Shown here: one piece after another, positions 47,326 to 57,015 of the stretch
How positions within the stretch are numbered: the stretch's first letter is position 1
How the letters are laid out: each line of letters opens with the position of its first letter
Origin: Geothrix oryzae
GTDB lineage: Bacteria; Acidobacteriota; Holophagae; Holophagales; Holophagaceae
Length of the DNA: 64,000 bases
Reading direction: 5' to 3'
Assembly: GCF_030295385.1 (NCBI RefSeq)
Contig: NZ_AP027079.1
Location: 1,550,001 to 1,614,000 of the forward strand
Position numbers and translations under genes: made by a program
The notes under the pieces: generated by a model
Told to the model about the DNA's origin: nothing
What the model saw: the letters and a program-made list of their open reading frames with translations, nothing else
Databases searched by the model: none

Positions 47326-48294
47326 CTAGTTCTTCTCCCCGCAGTTGGGGCAGACCATGGCCATGCGGGGCAGCTGCCGGTAGCAGAAGCGGCAGAGCCG
47401 GGCCTGGGTGGCGGCGCGGAGCGTGGGATGGGGGCCTGAGGTACTGGAGGAGAGGACGGCCGTGCCCAAGGGGCGGGTCTCGCGGGCCACGCTGTCCTTG
47501 AGGCGGCGGAGGGCCTCCAGGAAGGCCTGGGCCGACAGGTAGCGTTCGCCGAGGTTCACCGCCAGGGCCTTCATGACGACCTCGGAGAAGGCCTTGGGCA
47601 CGATGGGATTCCGCAGGTGGGGCGCCAGGATCTGCTGGCTGGTGAAGGCCTGGGCGATCTTCAGGGGATCGGCGTCATAGAAGGGCACCGTACCCGTGAG
47701 CATCTCGTAGAGCGTGATGCCCAGCGACCAGAGGTCGGACTGGAACACGGCCCGGCCACGGAAATGCTCCGGCGCCATGTAGGGCGGAGAGCCGATGCGC
47801 GTGGGCGCGAAGGGGACATGCTGCATCTCCAGCACGCGGGAGGTGCCGAAATCGGTGACCTTGGCCAGGCCGTCGCGGTTCACCAGGATGTTGGCGGGGC
47901 GCAGGTCCCGGTGCAGGATCTGGTGGCCATGGGCGAAGGCGATGGCGCTGCAGATGTCCAGGCCCATCTCCAGGGCCCGGGTCGGTGCGAGGGTGCGCTC
48001 CCGCCGGATCATCCGGTCGAGGCTCTCGCCCTCCACATATTCCAGGACCATGAAGAAGATCCCGTTCTTCCGCTCGACGGTGATGAGCTCGACGATGTTC
48101 GGATGCTTCAGCCCCGCCATGATGCGTGGTTCCTTCAGCAGGTCCACGATCTCGTCCTGCTGCTGGTGGGGGACCTTCAGGGCCACCTTGCGGTTCACCC
48201 AGGTGTCCAGGGCCAGGTACACAGCTCCGAACCCCCCGGAGCCGAGGCGATCCAGGATCTGGTATTTGCCCAGGGTCTGGTCCTTGGAAAGCAC
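47326..48294 (-). CDS. Ser/Thr protein kinase with C-terminal zinc ribbon
   Basis: A 322-residue eukaryotic-like kinase. P-loop GSGGFGAVYLA (about 18-28), Lys in VALKV, catalytic loop HRDLRPANIL (about 131-140), DFGTS and YMAPEHF are all present. In the catalytic loop, Arg replaces the usual Lys of HRDxKPxN. The C-terminus ends in a two-CxxC ribbon (CRFCYRQ, CPNCGEKN). There is no membrane helix, so it is cytosolic. The GTG at 48294 is chosen since GGAG lies nine bases upstream and the reading frame beyond it has no kinase character. It lies between the MFS gene (70 bp) and tamB (3 bp). Confidence 0.85.
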   Translation of the reverse strand: MLSKDQTLGKYQILDRLGSGGFGAVYLALDTWVNRKVALKVPHQQQDEIVDLLKEPRIMAGLKHPNIVELITVERKNGIFFMVLEYVEGESLDRMIRRERTLAPTRALEMGLDICSAIAFAHGHQILHRDLRPANILVNRDGLAKVTDFGTSRVLEMQHVPFAPTRIGSPPYMAPEHFRGRAVFQSDLWSLGITLYEMLTGTVPFYDADPLKIAQAFTSQQILAPHLRNPIVPKAFSEVVMKALAVNLGERYLSAQAFLEALRRLKDSVARETRPLGTAVLSSSTSGPHPTLRAATQARLCRFCYRQLPRMAMVCPNCGEKN

Positions 48295-48364
48295 GAGTGC
48301 GGGCTCCGAAGCGATGAGTCCAGCATGACCGAAACGGGCCGGGCCTCCTAGCCCACGCGCGGCC

Positions 48365-49987
48365 TTACTCCAGGATGCGGTCCAAGATGGAGCGGTGGTC
48401 CTCCCAGGCGGCGAGGAGATGGCGGATCCGGGGCCTCGCTTCGACGCCCAGCCCATAGGCCCGGCGGAAGACGACCCGGTCCTCCACGGTGGCCCGGTGG
48501 TGCTGGCGGAGGTGCTCGCCCCAGCTGGAGCTGAGGAAATTCTCCACGAAACGCAGCTGCCCGGGTTCAGGCGGGGCGATGTCCTGGAACAGGGACCAGC
48601 GCACGGCCCCGTCGCGGATCCGGACGCGGCGGACCTCCCGCATGGCGTCCTGGAAGGCGGCCTTGCGCTCCTCCGGGATCCGGTACTCCAGCACCGTGAG
48701 GATGGGTCCCTCATCGGGGTCGAGGGGCTCGGGGGCATGGGGCTGGAGGCGGTGCGGGCTCATGTCCATGGGCTCATGCAGGGCCTGGATCTTCAGGCGG
48801 GCGGTGGCGGCCAGCAACAGCAGCATGCCGATCCCCGAGGCGAGGAAGGCCACATGGATGCCCCACCGCTCGCCCACCCAGCCCCAGAACGCCGCGCCGC
48901 CCGCCATGGCGCCGCCCCAGACGGTGATGTAGACGCCGAGGGCCCGGGCGCGCACCCAGGAGGGCACGGACAGCTGGACGCCGGTGTTGCAGGTGCTGAG
49001 GACGGACAGCCAGCCGGCCCCGCACACCAGGAGTGCCAGGCCCGCCGGCAGGGGGTGGTTCACGACGGAAAGGACCAGCAGGCCAGCCGCGAAGGCCACG
49101 ATGGCGGTCGCAAGAAGCGTATTGGGACTGTACTTTTCCCGCAGGGCGGGCAGGAACAGCGTGGCTCCCACCGCTCCCGTGCCGATGCATCCCAGCAGCA
49201 GGCCGAAGGCCGTGGACCCGAGGTTGAGCTGGTGGATGGCCAGGGTGGGGAGCAGGGCGAAGATCGTCCCGCCGAAGAACACGAACCCGCCGCCCCGGAG
49301 CAGGATCACCTGGAGGGCCGAGCGGTGCCGCGTGTAGCGGAGGCCCACCTTCATGGCGGCGATGAAGCGCTCGGCGGGAAGGTCGGTGGTGACGGGCGCG
49401 CGCTTCCATCCCTTCAGCACCACCAGCACCCCCACGAAGGAGACGGCGTTGAGGGCGAAAGCCCAGGTCGCGCCCAGCCAGCCCACCACGAGGCCTCCCA
49501 GGGCGGGGCCCACGGCCCGGCTGACATTGAAGCCCGCGCTGTTCAGGGCCACGCCGGCGGCGATCTGGTCCTTGGGCACCAGGTCGGGCACGGAGGCCTG
49601 CCAGGCCGGGGCATTGAGCGCGGCCCCCACGCCCAGCAGCAGGGACATGGTGATGAGGATGGCCGGGGTCACCAGGTGCAGCGCCGACAGGAGGGCCATG
49701 GCCGCGGCCGCCAGCAGCATCCAGGCCTGGGTGACCAGCAACAGACGGCGCCGGTCCACGATGTCGGCGATGGCGCCGCCGGGCATGGACAGCACCAGCA
49801 TGGGCAGGGTGGAGCCGGTCTCGATGAGGCTCATGAGCAGCGGCGATCGGGTGATCTCGGCCATGAGCCACTTCTCGCCCACACTCTGGACCCAGGTGCC
49901 CACATTCGAGACCATGGCCGCGATCCAGATCGCCATGAAGATGCGATTTCGAAGCGGGGCGAAGGGGCTCTTTCGGGCGTCGGTCAC
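48365..49987 (-). CDS. MFS exporter (MFS_3/enterobactin-exporter type) with C-terminal monooxygenase-like domain
   Basis: A 540-residue protein. About residues 15-400 form the 12 helices of an MFS_3 (TM_effector) transporter: LRNRIFMAIWIAAMVSNVGTW, MLVLSMPGGAIADIVDRRR and SRAVGPALGGLVVGWLG. A soluble C-terminal domain (about 425-540) starts ILTVLEYRIPEERKAAFQDA and resembles an antibiotic-biosynthesis-monooxygenase-like fold, as often found fused in this subfamily. Substrate unknown. It starts with GTG at 49987 with a weak ribosome site and lies downstream of rpoD, separated by a long palindrome. Confidence 0.88.
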   Translation of the reverse strand: MTDARKSPFAPLRNRIFMAIWIAAMVSNVGTWVQSVGEKWLMAEITRSPLLMSLIETGSTLPMLVLSMPGGAIADIVDRRRLLLVTQAWMLLAAAAMALLSALHLVTPAILITMSLLLGVGAALNAPAWQASVPDLVPKDQIAAGVALNSAGFNVSRAVGPALGGLVVGWLGATWAFALNAVSFVGVLVVLKGWKRAPVTTDLPAERFIAAMKVGLRYTRHRSALQVILLRGGGFVFFGGTIFALLPTLAIHQLNLGSTAFGLLLGCIGTGAVGATLFLPALREKYSPNTLLATAIVAFAAGLLVLSVVNHPLPAGLALLVCGAGWLSVLSTCNTGVQLSVPSWVRARALGVYITVWGGAMAGGAAFWGWVGERWGIHVAFLASGIGMLLLLAATARLKIQALHEPMDMSPHRLQPHAPEPLDPDEGPILTVLEYRIPEERKAAFQDAMREVRRVRIRDGAVRWSLFQDIAPPEPGQLRFVENFLSSSWGEHLRQHHRATVEDRVVFRRAYGLGVEARPRIRHLLAAWEDHRSILDRILE

Positions 49988-50018
49988 GGGCTCAGGCTAC
50001 CTCGACTTCATTGGGAAA

Positions 50019-50117
50019 AACACTCTCGGAGGGTGCAGAGACAGCCGAGGTTCGCAGAGGAGAACAAATCTTCCTCTGTGAACCTCGGTCATCTCGGCGC
50101 TCTCTGCGAAGGGTGTT
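50019..50117. repeat. Long imperfect intergenic palindrome (copy B), likely rpoD terminator
   Basis: Nested arms: AACAC/GTGTT (50019-50023, 50113-50117), GCAGAGA/TCTCTGC, and a 17-bp inner stem (50045-50061 with 50072-50088) broken by one G-U pair. The right end covers the rpoD stop codon. It belongs to the same family as 24807-24903 and 55525-55589. Confidence 0.8.
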
Positions 50118-51840
50118 ACCCCAGGAATGCCTTGAGGGTCTTGGAGTAGCGGGGGTGCCTGATCTTTCGCAGGGCCTTGGATTCGATCTGGCGGATGCGC
50201 TCGCGGGTGACGGCGAACTCGCTGCCGACCTCCTCCAGCGTGTGTTCGGAGCCGTCGTCGCCCACGCCGAAGCGCATGCGCAGCACGCGCTCTTCGCGCT
50301 CGCTGAGGGTGTTGAGCACATTGCGGACGGTCTCCTTGAGGCGCTGCTGCACGACCTGCTCCACGGGGGAGACCACGGTCTTGTCCTCGATGAAATCCCC
50401 CAGGTGGGAATCCTCCTCCTCGCCGATGGGCGTCTCAAGGGAGATGGGTTCCTGCGCGATCTTCATCACTTTGCGGACCTTGCCCACGGGCATGTCCATG
50501 GCGTGGGCGATCTCCTCGCTGGAGGGTTCCCGGCCCAGCTTCTGCACCAGCTCGCGCTGGGTGCGGATGAGCTTGTTGATGGTCTCGATCATGTGCACGG
50601 GAATGCGGATGGTGCGGGCCTGATCCGCGATGGCGCGGGTGATGGCCTGCCGGATCCACCAGGTGGCGTAGGTCGAGAACTTGAAGCCGCGGCTGTATTC
50701 GAACTTGTCCACGGCCTTCATGAGCCCGATGTTGCCTTCCTGGATGAGGTCCAGGAACTGCAGGCCGCGGTTGGTGTAACGCTTGGCGATGGAGACCACG
50801 AGGCGCAGGTTGGCCTCGATGAGCTCGGCCTTGGCGCCGCGGCTGATGCTCTCAGCGGCCTTGAGGCCGTTGAAATCCTTGTGGAACTGCTCGCTGGTGG
50901 TCTCGTACTTCTCGAAGAAGTCCTCGAGGGTCTTCTCGATGTGGGCCAGCTCTTCCTTGTAGCGGTCCTTCAGCTTGGCGAAGGCGGGGTTCTTGAGCCG
51001 GTCCCGCAGCTCGCGGCACTTGCGCTCCCCGGCCATCACCTGGCTGTGCTGATGGGTGATCTTGTCGATGAGGCGCGTAACGGCGAGGCTGTTGAGGCCC
51101 AGCTTGCGGATCTGGCGGGACAGGCGACCGCGGGCCATGAGGATTTCACGGCCCAGCTTGCGCTTCTTGGGCAGGGTCTTGGTGCCGGCCTCCACCTGGA
51201 GGTGCAGGTCCAGCAGCTCCTGGAGGGCTTGGTCGTAGACAAGCAGCTTCTCGAACTGGTGGTGCACATGCTGGGTGGCGGAGGTGCTCTCGGCATCCTC
51301 GTCGTCGTCCACCTCGTCGGACAGACCCACCACTTCACGGATCTTGCCGGGGTTCTCCTTCAGCATCTTGCCGATGTCGATGAGGAGGCTGGCGGCCAGG
51401 CGGGACCGGGACAGGGCGCGCATGACGCTGCGCACGCCCACCTCGATGCGCTTGGCGATCTCGACCTCGTCCTCGCGCTTGAGGAGGGGGACCGTGCCCA
51501 TCTCCTTGAGGTACATGCGGACCGGGTCATTGAATTTGTCGCTGTCGGGGCTGTCGATCTCGACTTCGAGGTCCTTGTCGCCCTTGCCGCCGCCGTCCAC
51601 CAGGACGAATTCAGGTTCGATGGCCTCGCGGGCGGCCTGGGCCTCCTCTTCCGTGGCACCGATGCCCACGCCCAGACGGGCGAACAGGCCCATGACCACC
51701 TCAAGGTCCATGGGACTGGAGGCGGTGTCGGGGAGGAAATCATTGAGCTGGTCAACCAGCAGGAATCCGTTCTTCCTTCCGATGGAGATCAGGGCTTTGG
51801 TCAGGGGGTAGTAGGCTTCTCGCGGTGGCGTCGGAACCAT
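50116..51840 (-). CDS. rpoD: Primary RNA polymerase sigma factor RpoD
   Basis: A 574-residue group 1 sigma factor. Region 1.1 (residues 1-70) is present, region 1.2 is [16 protein letters not shown] (about 105-120), and a long non-conserved region follows. Region 2 contains [29 protein letters not shown] and [12 protein letters not shown]. Region 4 has [18 protein letters not shown]. It directs housekeeping transcription. The ATG has GAGG six bases upstream. It lies downstream of dnaG with its own promoter in between; rpsU, usual in this operon, is missing here. Confidence 0.97.
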   Translation of the reverse strand: MVPTPPREAYYPLTKALISIGRKNGFLLVDQLNDFLPDTASSPMDLEVVMGLFARLGVGIGATEEEAQAAREAIEPEFVLVDGGGKGDKDLEVEIDSPDSDKFNDPVRMYLKEMGTVPLLKREDEVEIAKRIEVGVRSVMRALSRSRLAASLLIDIGKMLKENPGKIREVVGLSDEVDDDEDAESTSATQHVHHQFEKLLVYDQALQELLDLHLQVEAGTKTLPKKRKLGREILMARGRLSRQIRKLGLNSLAVTRLIDKITHQHSQVMAGERKCRELRDRLKNPAFAKLKDRYKEELAHIEKTLEDFFEKYETTSEQFHKDFNGLKAAESISRGAKAELIEANLRLVVSIAKRYTNRGLQFLDLIQEGNIGLMKAVDKFEYSRGFKFSTYATWWIRQAITRAIADQARTIRIPVHMIETINKLIRTQRELVQKLGREPSSEEIAHAMDMPVGKVRKVMKIAQEPISLETPIGEEEDSHLGDFIEDKTVVSPVEQVVQQRLKETVRNVLNTLSEREERVLRMRFGVGDDGSEHTLEEVGSEFAVTRERIRQIESKALRKIRHPRYSKTLKAFLG

Positions 51841-51939
51841 TCGGACCTCAAAGAACGCTGCAGATATCGGGCCGGCGGTGCCGGCGGCCGAGAGGTAAGC
51901 AGAACTCGTCCAATGTACCGGCCGAGTCCGGAACTTTTC

Positions 51940-51967
51940 AGTATAAGGGATCTGCGGATTCAGGCAA
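51940..51967 (-). promoter_or_regulatory. Candidate sigma70 promoter of rpoD
   Basis: On the minus strand: TTGCCT (51967-51962), a 16-bp spacer, TATACT (51945-51940), five of six matches at -10. It lies in the 150-bp dnaG-rpoD gap, about 100 bp before the rpoD start. Confidence 0.55.
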
Positions 51968-51990
51968 GGGTTGGATGGTGGCTTGAGCCC

Positions 51991-53718
51991 TCACCGGGTG
52001 ATCCGCCGCTGCTGGGAAAGCTTCTTCTGGCGCAGGAGCAGGTCGTTCTGGCGGATCTCCACCTGTTTCGTGAGGGCTGCGTCCACGAGGGTGCGGGGAT
52101 CCTGGAGCAGGCGATTGTTGGCCTGAATCTCCCGATCCAGGTATCGGCCTTCCAGCTTCGCGAATAAAGAATCGGCATCCCGGCCGGCTTCATCCTTGTG
52201 GCTGGCCTGGGCCTCCAGGTGGCGGATGGCGGCCAGGGCGCCCGCGGGCAGCTGGGTGGGGTCCCCTTCGGCATCCAGGAGGGCCTGGAGCAGCGGCGCA
52301 CCGGGGAGGCTTTCCCACCAGGCCGGTGGAACCTCTTGGACCCGCCGCCAGTGGCCCGCGGTGCTCAGGAGGAGGAGGCTACGGACGAGGTCATCCACTT
52401 CCGGGGGCGCGGACTGGCTGGGTGGGGGCTCGTCGGACCCCTGGATCGGCGCCTGGCGGCCACGCACGGCCCGGTCGAGCTCCTGCAGGGGGACCTGGAG
52501 CTGATGGGCGAGGCTGGCGAAGAGATCCCGGCTTTCCGTGGTGCGGGGCAGGTAGGGCAGGAAGTCCAGCAGGTCCTTGAAGGCGCCCATGCGATCCGTG
52601 ATGCGGCGCAGGTCCTTGCCCTCCATGGCCCGGTCCACCATGAAGGCCGTCCAGTCCGGCGCGGTGCGCAGCAGGTCGCGGAAGGCCTCGCCGCCCAGCT
52701 TGAGGCACCAGGTGTCGGGGTCCTCGCCCTGGGGCAGCTCCAGCAGGCGGACCTCGAACCCCAGCGGCAGCGCCATCCTCAGGCTCTTCTCCATGGCCCG
52801 GCGGCCGGCCGCATCGCCGTCGAAGCAGAGGATGACCCGACGGGTGAAGCGGCCCAGGGCCTTGAGGTGCTCCTCGGTGAGCGCCGTGCCCAGGGGCGCC
52901 ACGGCCTGGTGGAGGCCGTGCTGGTGCAGCTGCAGCACATCGAAATAGCCTTCCACCACCAGGGCCCCGTCCTTCATGGCGCCCTTGGCGCGGTGGAAGC
53001 CGAAGAGGGTCTCGCCCTTGTGGAAGAGGGCCGTATCGCGGGTGTTCAGATACTTCGGCTGGCCTTCGCCCATGATGCGTCCGCCGAAGGCCACGATGCG
53101 GCCCCGGGCGTCGTGGATGGGCAGGGTGAGGCGGTTGCGGAGGAAGTCGATCTGCGTGCCGCGCTCGCTGCGGCTGGCCAGGCCCGCCTGCTCCAGCAGC
53201 TCGCCCGAGAAATCCAGGCCCCGGAGGTGCGTCACCAGGGCGTCCCAGCCGTCCGGCGCCACGCCGAAGCCCGCTTCGGCCACGAAAGGGCCCTCGTAGC
53301 CCCGCCGGCGCAGGTAGGCGCGGGCCGCCTCGCTGCGTTCGAGCTGGCGTTCATAGAAGGACTGGGCGGCCTCCAGCGCGGAGCGCATTCGGGTCTCCAG
53401 GTCCACCTCGGCGGAGGGCCGCTCCCGGCGTTGGGGAAGGTCGATGCCCGCGGCCCGGGCCAGCTGCTCCAGGGCCTCGGGGAAGGTCATGCCCTCGCGC
53501 TCCATGAGCCAGGCGAAGGCATCGCCATGCTTGCCGCAGCCGAAGCAGTGGTAGAAGCCCCGGTTGGCCACCACCTGGAAGCTGGGGCTCCGTTCCGCGT
53601 GGAAGGGACAGAGGCCCACATGGGCCGAGCCCTGCTTGCGCAGCTTCACCGCCTGGCCCACCAGGGCCAGGAGGTCCGTGGCGTCCCGGACGCGCTCAAC
53701 GATTTCGCGGTCACGCAT
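51991..53718 (-). CDS. dnaG: DNA primase
   Basis: A 575-residue primase making RNA primers for replication. The CHC2 zinc finger is CPFHAERSPSF..CFGCGKHGD (about 38-65). The TOPRIM core has VVEGYFDVLQLHQHG and CFDGDAAGRRA with the metal-binding acidic residues. The C-terminal part (after about 430) is a helical DnaB-binding region. Start MRDREIVERV at 53718 fits the family; the frame upstream to 53808 is unlike primase. Followed by rpoD on the same strand. Confidence 0.95.
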   Translation of the reverse strand: MRDREIVERVRDATDLLALVGQAVKLRKQGSAHVGLCPFHAERSPSFQVVANRGFYHCFGCGKHGDAFAWLMEREGMTFPEALEQLARAAGIDLPQRRERPSAEVDLETRMRSALEAAQSFYERQLERSEAARAYLRRRGYEGPFVAEAGFGVAPDGWDALVTHLRGLDFSGELLEQAGLASRSERGTQIDFLRNRLTLPIHDARGRIVAFGGRIMGEGQPKYLNTRDTALFHKGETLFGFHRAKGAMKDGALVVEGYFDVLQLHQHGLHQAVAPLGTALTEEHLKALGRFTRRVILCFDGDAAGRRAMEKSLRMALPLGFEVRLLELPQGEDPDTWCLKLGGEAFRDLLRTAPDWTAFMVDRAMEGKDLRRITDRMGAFKDLLDFLPYLPRTTESRDLFASLAHQLQVPLQELDRAVRGRQAPIQGSDEPPPSQSAPPEVDDLVRSLLLLSTAGHWRRVQEVPPAWWESLPGAPLLQALLDAEGDPTQLPAGALAAIRHLEAQASHKDEAGRDADSLFAKLEGRYLDREIQANNRLLQDPRTLVDAALTKQVEIRQNDLLLRQKKLSQQRRITR

Positions 53719-53835
53719 GGGTGATACATTCCGGAGAAAAGAGGAACCACGCTTGCGGAGGGTCGCCGATGTGGTCGGGGGTGCGGAGGAGGGCCCTTCT
53801 CCCAGCATACCGCTCCCGGGGCCCCGGACCGGAGG

Positions 53836-54354
53836 TTACAGGCGCTTCTCCAGGAGCTTGAACTCCACCCGGAGTTGCTCGAAATCATGGAACTCCACGC
53901 CCACCTGTCGGAACCCCAAGGTCTCGTAGAAACGGATCGCCGAAGCATTGCCCTGGTAGACCACCAGCCAGGTGGAGCCGGCTTCCCGCGCCCGCATCCA
54001 CGCCTCGCCGGCCTTCATGAGCTGCCGCCCGAGGCCGGATCGCAGGGTGCCCGGATCCACATAAAGTTTCTGGGTCTGCCAGGGCGTTCCCGGGCCCGTC
54101 GTCGAGGGGTGAGGGCACGCCTCCTTCAGCTTCAGGAAGCCCAGGACGCGACCCTCCACCTCGGCAACAAAGTAGGTGTTGGTGGGCTTCGTCAGGCTGC
54201 GGGCGATCTTGGCGGGCGAGTAGGTGGCCTCGAGATACCGGGCCAGGGTGCCCTCTTCAAAGAGGTGCCCGAAGGCCCAGGTGAAGCTTTCTCGCCCCAC
54301 GGCGACGATGGCGGCGACATCTTCGGGAAGGGCCGGGCGGATGAGGGCATTCAT
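53836..54354 (-). CDS. GNAT-family N-acetyltransferase (second copy)
   Basis: A 172-residue GNAT protein. IRPALPEDVAAIVAVGRESF opens it, the acetyl-CoA loop is RSGLGRQLM (about 112-120) and the end motif is NASAIRFYETLGFRQVG. It resembles the GNAT at 5388 in the RESFTWAF and LARYLEATYSP segments, so both belong to the PaiA-like subgroup. GGAGG lies five bases before the ATG. It is upstream of dnaG on the same strand, with 117 bp between. Confidence 0.87.
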   Translation of the reverse strand: MNALIRPALPEDVAAIVAVGRESFTWAFGHLFEEGTLARYLEATYSPAKIARSLTKPTNTYFVAEVEGRVLGFLKLKEACPHPSTTGPGTPWQTQKLYVDPGTLRSGLGRQLMKAGEAWMRAREAGSTWLVVYQGNASAIRFYETLGFRQVGVEFHDFEQLRVEFKLLEKRL

Positions 54355-54526
54355 GAGACCTCCAGGCGCGAAGACCTCCGCAGGGAGGCCCTTGGTCCAG
54401 CATTGTGGCCAGGGCGCGGCGGCACAACCCGATTCTCGCGATCCCTTGGGTTGAGTGGGTTGAGTCTTCCGTGATTCCGTTTCGCTCCGGGCATGGCATT
54501 CTTGAGGTTCTGTACGGTGGAACCCC

Positions 54527-55516
54527 ATGAGCCAGCTCCTCGACACCATCCTCCTCTTCAGCCTGCCCGCCTCCGGCAAGTCGGAGGTGCGCCGCTACCT
54601 GGCCAGCCTCACGCCCGACCAGTGCCGGAACGACTTCCATATGGGCCCCACGCTGCAGCTGGACGACTATCCCTATGTCCACCTCATGCATCGCATCGAT
54701 GACGAGCTGAAGGCCAGCGGCCTCGGCTACGCCTACTACCACGGCCCGAACCGGCCCTTCCGGGACAACTGGACCTGGGCCGTCCTCATCGAGCTGCTGA
54801 ACGAGGACTACGCGAACCTCATGGCCAGCCGCCAGACCCTGGTGGCCAGCGCGGCCCAGCACCTCTTCGACCGCCTGGACGCGGCCCATGCCAGGGTGGG
54901 CCTCTCCCAGCCCCTGGGCGAGATCCCCCATCGCATCCGCGTGCGGATGGCCGAGGCCCTGGAAGAGGAATGCCGGGCCGAGCTGGATGCCCTCAACCGC
55001 CAGAACGCGCAGGACAAGACGGGCCGCACCCTGGTGATCGAGGCCGCCCGCGGCGGCGCCCACGGCTCGGCGTTCCCCCTCTGCCCGCCCCACGGCTACG
55101 ACACGGCCTTCCAGACTCTGTCGCCGGCCATCCTGGAGACCGCCTCCGTGCTGTATGTCTGGGTGGATCCCGTGGAGAGCCGCCGCAAGAACATCGAGCG
55201 CGGCCGCCCCAACGGCCAGGGCAGCATCCTCCACCACAGCGTCCCCATGGAGGTGATGCTGGGGCAGTACGGCACGGACGACATGGCCTGGCTCATGGAG
55301 CAGAGCGACCGTCCCGGCACCATCCGCGTGGAGCGCCTCATCCAGGAAGGCGATCGCTACGCCAGCAAGGTCTACCACCTGCCCGTGGCCCGCTTTGACA
55401 ACCGGAATGACCTCACCACCTTCGTCCGCGAAGAGCAGAAGCTCTGGAAACCCGCCGATGTCCAGGCCATCCACGGCGGCCTGAAGGCGGCTTTCGACCA
55501 GCTGGTGAAGAAGTAG
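54527..55516 (+). CDS. P-loop NTPase, kinase-like, unknown substrate
   Basis: A 329-residue cytoplasmic protein. LLFSLPASGKSEVRRYL (about residues 9-25) is a Walker A of the nucleoside/AAA-kinase style, with Ser at the first Gly position. Further blocks, GPTLQLDDYPYVHLMHRIDD, VIEAARGGAHGSAFPL and VLYVWVDPVESRRKNIERG, suggest a phosphotransferase with an acidic DDYP substrate motif and a Walker-B-like strand. I recognise no named family. The ATG at 54527 is divergent from the GNAT gene. A long palindrome follows the stop. Confidence 0.78.
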   Translation: MSQLLDTILLFSLPASGKSEVRRYLASLTPDQCRNDFHMGPTLQLDDYPYVHLMHRIDDELKASGLGYAYYHGPNRPFRDNWTWAVLIELLNEDYANLMASRQTLVASAAQHLFDRLDAAHARVGLSQPLGEIPHRIRVRMAEALEEECRAELDALNRQNAQDKTGRTLVIEAARGGAHGSAFPLCPPHGYDTAFQTLSPAILETASVLYVWVDPVESRRKNIERGRPNGQGSILHHSVPMEVMLGQYGTDDMAWLMEQSDRPGTIRVERLIQEGDRYASKVYHLPVARFDNRNDLTTFVREEQKLWKPADVQAIHGGLKAAFDQLVKK

Positions 55517-55524
55517 AAGACGGA

Positions 55525-55589
55525 TTAACCACATAGGACACAGAGGGAGAGGGGTTCCCCTCTGCGCGCTCTGCGTCCTCGGCGGTTAA
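55525..55589. repeat. Long imperfect intergenic palindrome (copy C) between convergent genes
   Basis: TTAACC (55525-55530) pairs with GGTTAA (55584-55589). Inner segments AGGAC/GTCCT, CAGAG/CTCTG and AGAGGGG/CCCCTCT pair around a TT turn. It lies between the P-loop gene and the OPA transporter, so it can end both transcripts. Confidence 0.8.
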
Positions 55590-55596
55590 ACGCTTG

Positions 55597-56940
55597 TCAG
55601 TGCGCCCCGGCTCCGGCCTTGGCGTTCCAGATGCGGGTCATGATGAAGGCGCCGATGAGGCTGAAGGGGATGATGGAGCCCACCCAGACCCAGGCGTGGG
55701 CCGGCTGGTGGCCGTGGATGGCCACGCCGTCCCAGCCGTAGGTCTTGAGGATCCAGCCCAGGCCGAAGCCTGTCAGACCGGACCCGATGTACTGGATGCC
55801 GTCCAGGGCTCCGGCCACCGAGGCCGCGGCCTTCCGTCCACCGAAATCCATGCTGGCGGTGCCGCTGAGCATGCCGTGGACGCCGAAGATGAACATGGCG
55901 GTGAGGCCCAGCAGGATCACGGCCCAGATCTGGCCGCCCCAGGTGCCCTGGCCCAGGGTCATGCCCAGCAGGCCCAGCATGACCACCTGCACCAGGTAGA
56001 AGAAGAAGGCCACGGGGGGACGCCGGGACTGGAACAGCTTGTCGCTCATCCACCCGCAGAGCAGGCCCCCGAGGATGCCGCCGCCCATGAAGGCGATGCC
56101 GGTCCACCAGAAGAGGTGCTCCTTTTTGCCCAGGTGGTAGATCTCCTGCAGGTATTCGGTGAAGTAGAGCATCACCCCCTGGCGGACGAAGCCCGTGCAG
56201 AACTCCGCGAAGATGAGCGACACGATGATGGGGTTGTGGAAGACCTTCTTGATCAGGTCGCTGAGAGGCAGGGGGGCATCTTCGGCGGAACCGGCATTGG
56301 AGCCGTCCCCGGTGTCGAAGTCGGGGTATCCGGCATGGCTGGGACGATTGCGGACCAGGAACCAGTCCACGGCGAACATGAAGGCCATGGCGGCGGCCGG
56401 CACGAACCAGATGACCGTCCAGCTGCGGAAGCTGGCGAGCAGCCAGGCCCCGATGGTGGTGGCCAGGAAGTAGCCGGAGCTGATCATGATGCCGAAGATG
56501 CCGCCGAAGACACCGCGCTCCTGCACATGGAACCAGGTGCTGTTCACCTTCACCACGGACAGGGCCCCGAAGCTCTGGAAGTACATGTTCAGGCTCCAGA
56601 GCAGGCTCATGCTCACCAGGATCTGGGTGACATGCCCATTCAGGAACATGAACCCGATGGCCAGGTTCAGGAGGGCGGCGCCCAGGGAGCCCACGAGGAT
56701 CGCCTTGCGCCCGCCGATGCGGTCGGCGAGGGGGCCGTTGAAGGCCACGGCGAGGCCGTAGGTCCAGAAGCCCGCCGAGGCGATGAGGCCCATCTGCGCC
56801 TTGTCCAGGTGGTACCAGGCGCCGATGTCGTTCTTCACGATGTTGAAGTTGTAACGGCCCATGTACATGGCCGCGTAGGTCAGTCCCAGGGGAAACCAGT
56901 TCAGGAACCGGCGCAGACGAAAGGCGGGACTGTGCTTCAA
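55597..56940 (-). CDS. MFS organophosphate:phosphate antiporter (GlpT/UhpT-like)
   Basis: A 447-residue inner-membrane protein with 12 predicted helices. NWFPLGLTYAAMYMGRYNFN at the first helix, GPLADRIGGRKAIL after helix 2, the ERGVFGGIFGIMISSGYFL helix 5 region and GTASMDFGGRKAAASVAG at helix 11 match the OPA family. Sugar-phosphate or glycerol-3-phosphate uptake is likely; the exact substrate is not. I chose the TTG at 56940, with GAGG five bases upstream; the TTG at 56988 lacks a ribosome site. Confidence 0.87.
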   Translation of the reverse strand: MKHSPAFRLRRFLNWFPLGLTYAAMYMGRYNFNIVKNDIGAWYHLDKAQMGLIASAGFWTYGLAVAFNGPLADRIGGRKAILVGSLGAALLNLAIGFMFLNGHVTQILVSMSLLWSLNMYFQSFGALSVVKVNSTWFHVQERGVFGGIFGIMISSGYFLATTIGAWLLASFRSWTVIWFVPAAAMAFMFAVDWFLVRNRPSHAGYPDFDTGDGSNAGSAEDAPLPLSDLIKKVFHNPIIVSLIFAEFCTGFVRQGVMLYFTEYLQEIYHLGKKEHLFWWTGIAFMGGGILGGLLCGWMSDKLFQSRRPPVAFFFYLVQVVMLGLLGMTLGQGTWGGQIWAVILLGLTAMFIFGVHGMLSGTASMDFGGRKAAASVAGALDGIQYIGSGLTGFGLGWILKTYGWDGVAIHGHQPAHAWVWVGSIIPFSLIGAFIMTRIWNAKAGAGAH

Positions 56941-57015
56941 GGGAACCTCGATGCCTTCAAGGGTACTGGAGGGTCTGCCGGCCCCCAAGTGACGAGGCTG
57001 TAACTCTGGTCAAAG

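Noticed and set aside
43906-47439. Long plus-strand open frame opposite tamB
   Set aside because: Same antisense artefact; composition is biased and tamB is well supported.
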